A stretch of DNA of 41,943 bases from JBFHES01 sp041584015. Lineage in GTDB: Bacteria; Bacteroidota; Bacteroidia; Bacteroidales; M50B96. The notes under the pieces are model-generated. The model had not been told where the DNA came from. It ran no database searches and saw only the letters and a program-made list of their open reading frames with translations. Made by a program: the position numbers and the translations under genes. The stretch spans positions 1 through 41,943 of the forward strand of contig JBFHES010000011.1 of NCBI GenBank assembly GCA_041584015.1, written 5' to 3'. Shown here piece after piece: positions 40,689 through 41,943 of the stretch. How positions within the stretch are numbered: position 1 is the stretch's first letter; each line of letters begins with the position of its first letter.

Positions 40689-40766
40689 GGGCATTTAACT
40701 CAGTTGGTTTAGAGTGTTACCTTGACAGGGTAGAAGTCACTGGTTCGAATCCAGTAATGCCCACCA
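40689..40766 (+). tRNA. tRNA-Val(GAC)
   Basis: The cloverleaf is complete. The acceptor GGGCATT pairs with AATGCCC; the D stem is ACTC/GAGT; the anticodon stem is TTACC/GGTAG with the loop TTGACAG and anticodon GAC at 40724-40726; the T stem is ACTGG/CCAGT with the loop TTCGAAT. The discriminator is A and CCA is encoded at 40764-40766. GAC reads GUC and GUU valine codons. All stems are intact apart from one G-U pair at the anticodon stem base. Confidence 0.95.
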
Positions 40767-40769
40767 ACT

Positions 40770-40806
40770 AATTAAGGATACAAGCATTACACTTGTTTTC
40801 TTAATT
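40770..40806 (+). terminator. Hairpin after tRNA-Val
   Basis: AATTAAGGATACAAG faces CTTGTTTTCTTAATT around CATTACA, 15 positions with one T-T mismatch and one G-U pair. The inner stem ACAAG/CTTGT followed by TTTCTTAATT can act as an intrinsic terminator. Confidence 0.55.
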
Positions 40807-41026
40807 CAAAAGCTTTCAATAAAATATGCGCTGGGCTAAATTCAATTAATGAGTCAATGCTAAAGAGCTACCCACGCGAATTCATTTTAAAAGTCAATGC
40901 TGCTCTATTATTGAATCGATTAGCTTGGTATAAGCTATAGTCTTAAACAATAATTTAGGAGTCAGTAATGTACACGGTAGATTAATGTAGCTATGAACTA
41001 AATTTAACATATTAAAATGATAAACT

Positions 41027-41743
41027 ATGAAACAGAATAGGATACAATTAATAGTTAGTGTTTTAATTTTAGTGTTTTTTGTCCATTGCCGTGATAAAGA
41101 AGACCCTACACCTGTTTACGATCCTCAAACCACAGCAGATGTAATGGCTAACAGGGAGTACTACTTTACCTGTTACATGAATGGTGAACTTTGGTATACG
41201 GTTCCACCGACTGAAAATAATATAGAATGGGAGTTAAGTATGGAGTTTGATAATACGCCTACTTATGTTGGTGAAGGTGATTATGGGCATTTTGATTTTG
41301 CCGCATACAAATATCCTAATGTAAATGATCCTATAGAAAAAGACTATTCATGGTTTCAATCAATTCAGGTTCAAATTGATGAATATCTAGCATGTGATTT
41401 TGGAGGGAACATTGATACCATTCCTTACGAACTTAGTTTTGATAAACATTCAAATCACTGTATTTCTATTTTTAATACTTTTTACAGACAGGGATTCATT
41501 GATTCGCTTGAAAGCGGAGAGGTAAATAATTACGTTCATTACACCGATGTTTCAAATTTTAATTTATGGATTGATTCTGTCAAGACCTATAACGCAGCGT
41601 TCGAACCTGACCCAAACGGATGGTCAGATGTTGTATGGGGAAGAATGCAAGGTGACTTTGCAAATGCCATGGGAGATACATTGAAGATTAGAGAAGGTAT
41701 TTTTAAAATCAAAGAAGGTACCTGGCGGCATTTTGTTTATTAA
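41027..41743 (+). CDS. Hypothetical lipoprotein
   Basis: This encodes 238 residues. A signal peptide with a lipobox-like end at Cys21 (LVFFVHCRDKED) is followed by an acidic Pro-rich linker, which suggests an outer-membrane or surface lipoprotein; the residue before Cys is His, not ideal. The rest is rich in Tyr, Trp, Phe and Asp (EYYFTCYMNGELWYTVPP, then EYLACDFGGNIDTIPYELSF). I do not recognise the family, although Bacteroidota have many lipoproteins with a NGxxW segment near the start. Cys at 49, 125 and 145 (approximate) could form disulfides. The gene is single, with no TAnnTTTG promoter visible upstream. Confidence 0.7.
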   Translation: MKQNRIQLIVSVLILVFFVHCRDKEDPTPVYDPQTTADVMANREYYFTCYMNGELWYTVPPTENNIEWELSMEFDNTPTYVGEGDYGHFDFAAYKYPNVNDPIEKDYSWFQSIQVQIDEYLACDFGGNIDTIPYELSFDKHSNHCISIFNTFYRQGFIDSLESGEVNNYVHYTDVSNFNLWIDSVKTYNAAFEPDPNGWSDVVWGRMQGDFANAMGDTLKIREGIFKIKEGTWRHFVY

Positions 41744-41790
41744 AGGTATTGATTTTAAGAAGCGCTTTCAGCTGCGCAATTTGCTGAAAC

Positions 41791-41820
41791 AAAAAAAGCT
41801 ATCATTTCTGATAGCTTTTA
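41791..41820. terminator. Bidirectional terminator between lipoprotein and tRNA-Gln-like gene
   Basis: AAAAGCTATCA (41794-41804) pairs with TGATAGCTTTT (41809-41819) around TTTC. On the - strand it is followed by a run of seven T, a strong end for the tRNA-like gene; on the + strand it can end the lipoprotein transcript. A second, smaller inverted repeat (TTTCAGC/GCTGAAA, 41766-41789) lies just before it. Confidence 0.85.
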
Positions 41821-41825
41821 AGTTG

Positions 41826-41898
41826 TTGCCCCCAAAGGATTCGAACCAATAATCTTTCGACGCAAAGCCGAACATGTTGCCAATTACACTACAGGGCA
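41826..41898 (-). tRNA. tRNA-Gln(TTG)-like gene with degenerate T stem
   Basis: The - strand folds as a tRNA: the acceptor TGCCCTG faces GGGGGCA (T1-A72 as in glutamine tRNAs, one wobble pair, and a G7-G66 mismatch); the D stem is GTGT/ACAT; the anticodon stem is TTCGG/TCGAA with the loop CTTTGCG and anticodon TTG at 41863-41865; the T loop is TTCGAAT. The T stem ATTGG/CCTTT has two T-T mismatches, and base 37 is C where a purine is the rule. The 3' end continues A-CAA, so CCA is not encoded, unlike the Val gene. A promoter element upstream and a terminator downstream suggest that it is transcribed. It could be a functional but odd tRNA-Gln, a decaying copy, or a tRNA-like RNA with another use. 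Confidence 0.7.
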
Positions 41899-41917
41899 GT
41901 TTTAATGAACTCGTTGG

Positions 41918-41925
41918 CAAATGTA
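41918..41925 (-). promoter_or_regulatory. Predicted -7 element of the tRNA-Gln-like gene
   Basis: TACATTTG on the - strand matches TAnnTTTG and lies about 20 bases upstream of the tRNA 5' end. The -33 element would fall at or beyond the window edge. Confidence 0.5.
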
Positions 41926-41943
41926 GAACAAAATTTATTTCTC

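Noticed and set aside
1..41943. Search for CRISPR arrays, insertion sequences, phage or integrase genes and toxin-antitoxin pairs
   Set aside because: No regularly spaced repeats, transposase or integrase frames, terminal inverted repeats or toxin-like pairs were seen; the window is mostly housekeeping.

Overview
The window comes from a Bacteroidota chromosome, most likely the Bacteroidales/Marinilabiliales side of the phylum; the genus cannot be fixed from sequence alone. The evidence is a TonB-dependent receptor next to a type IX secretion (T9SS) cargo-like protein and a PorV/PorQ-family barrel, repeated TAnnTTTG promoter -7 elements (TATCTTTG occurs in front of five transcription units), A/T-rich start sites that mostly lack a Shine-Dalgarno sequence, zinc-free forms of S14, S4 and L36, and a diverged second EF-G typical of this phylum. 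No insertion sequence, prophage, CRISPR array or rRNA gene was seen.

Layout. (1) 1-6307: end of a TonB-dependent receptor, a 1395-residue secreted protein with a T9SS-like C-terminal domain, and a PorV/PorQ-like outer-membrane barrel, all on the + strand. (2) 6402-12002: greA and a HIT-family hydrolase on +; convergently ruvC and a TPR protein on -, then an EF-G paralog with altered GTPase motifs, also on -. (3) 12003-12674: a 672-base divergent intergenic region holding an outward promoter at each end and two inverted repeats. (4) 12675-30463: one unbroken 33-gene str-S10-spc-alpha ribosomal superoperon (rpsL to rplQ) including fusA, secY, map, infA and rpoA, with gaps under 50 bases and no tuf gene; eno follows. 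(5) 31982-36010: a nucleoid-associated protein on +, a CoA-type Nudix hydrolase on -, and a four-gene - strand unit of ECF sigma factor, small membrane protein (probable anti-sigma) and two Spy/CnrX-like periplasmic proteins. (6) 36042-41943: a secreted GH29 alpha-L-fucosidase, an S4-domain RNA-binding protein, a DUF4268 protein, a Crp/Fnr regulator with an N-terminal CxxC, a beta-propeller lipoprotein, a CoA-binding protein, tRNA-Val(GAC), an unrecognised lipoprotein and an unusual tRNA-Gln(TTG)-like gene.

How the genes work together. The core is growth machinery: ribosome, EF-G, RNA polymerase alpha, Sec translocon, methionine aminopeptidase, IF-1 and enolase. The EF-G paralog reads away from the rpsL promoter and has lost the catalytic histidine of the switch II motif, so two different translocases are encoded back to back. 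The first three genes look like an envelope export/uptake unit. The sigma/anti-sigma/Spy-like unit looks like an envelope or metal stress response. The best candidates for new biology are the EF-G paralog and its intergenic region, the degenerate tRNA-Gln-like gene with its own promoter and terminator, two isolated consensus Shine-Dalgarno sites inside the ribosomal operon, and the sigma-linked Spy/CnrX pair.
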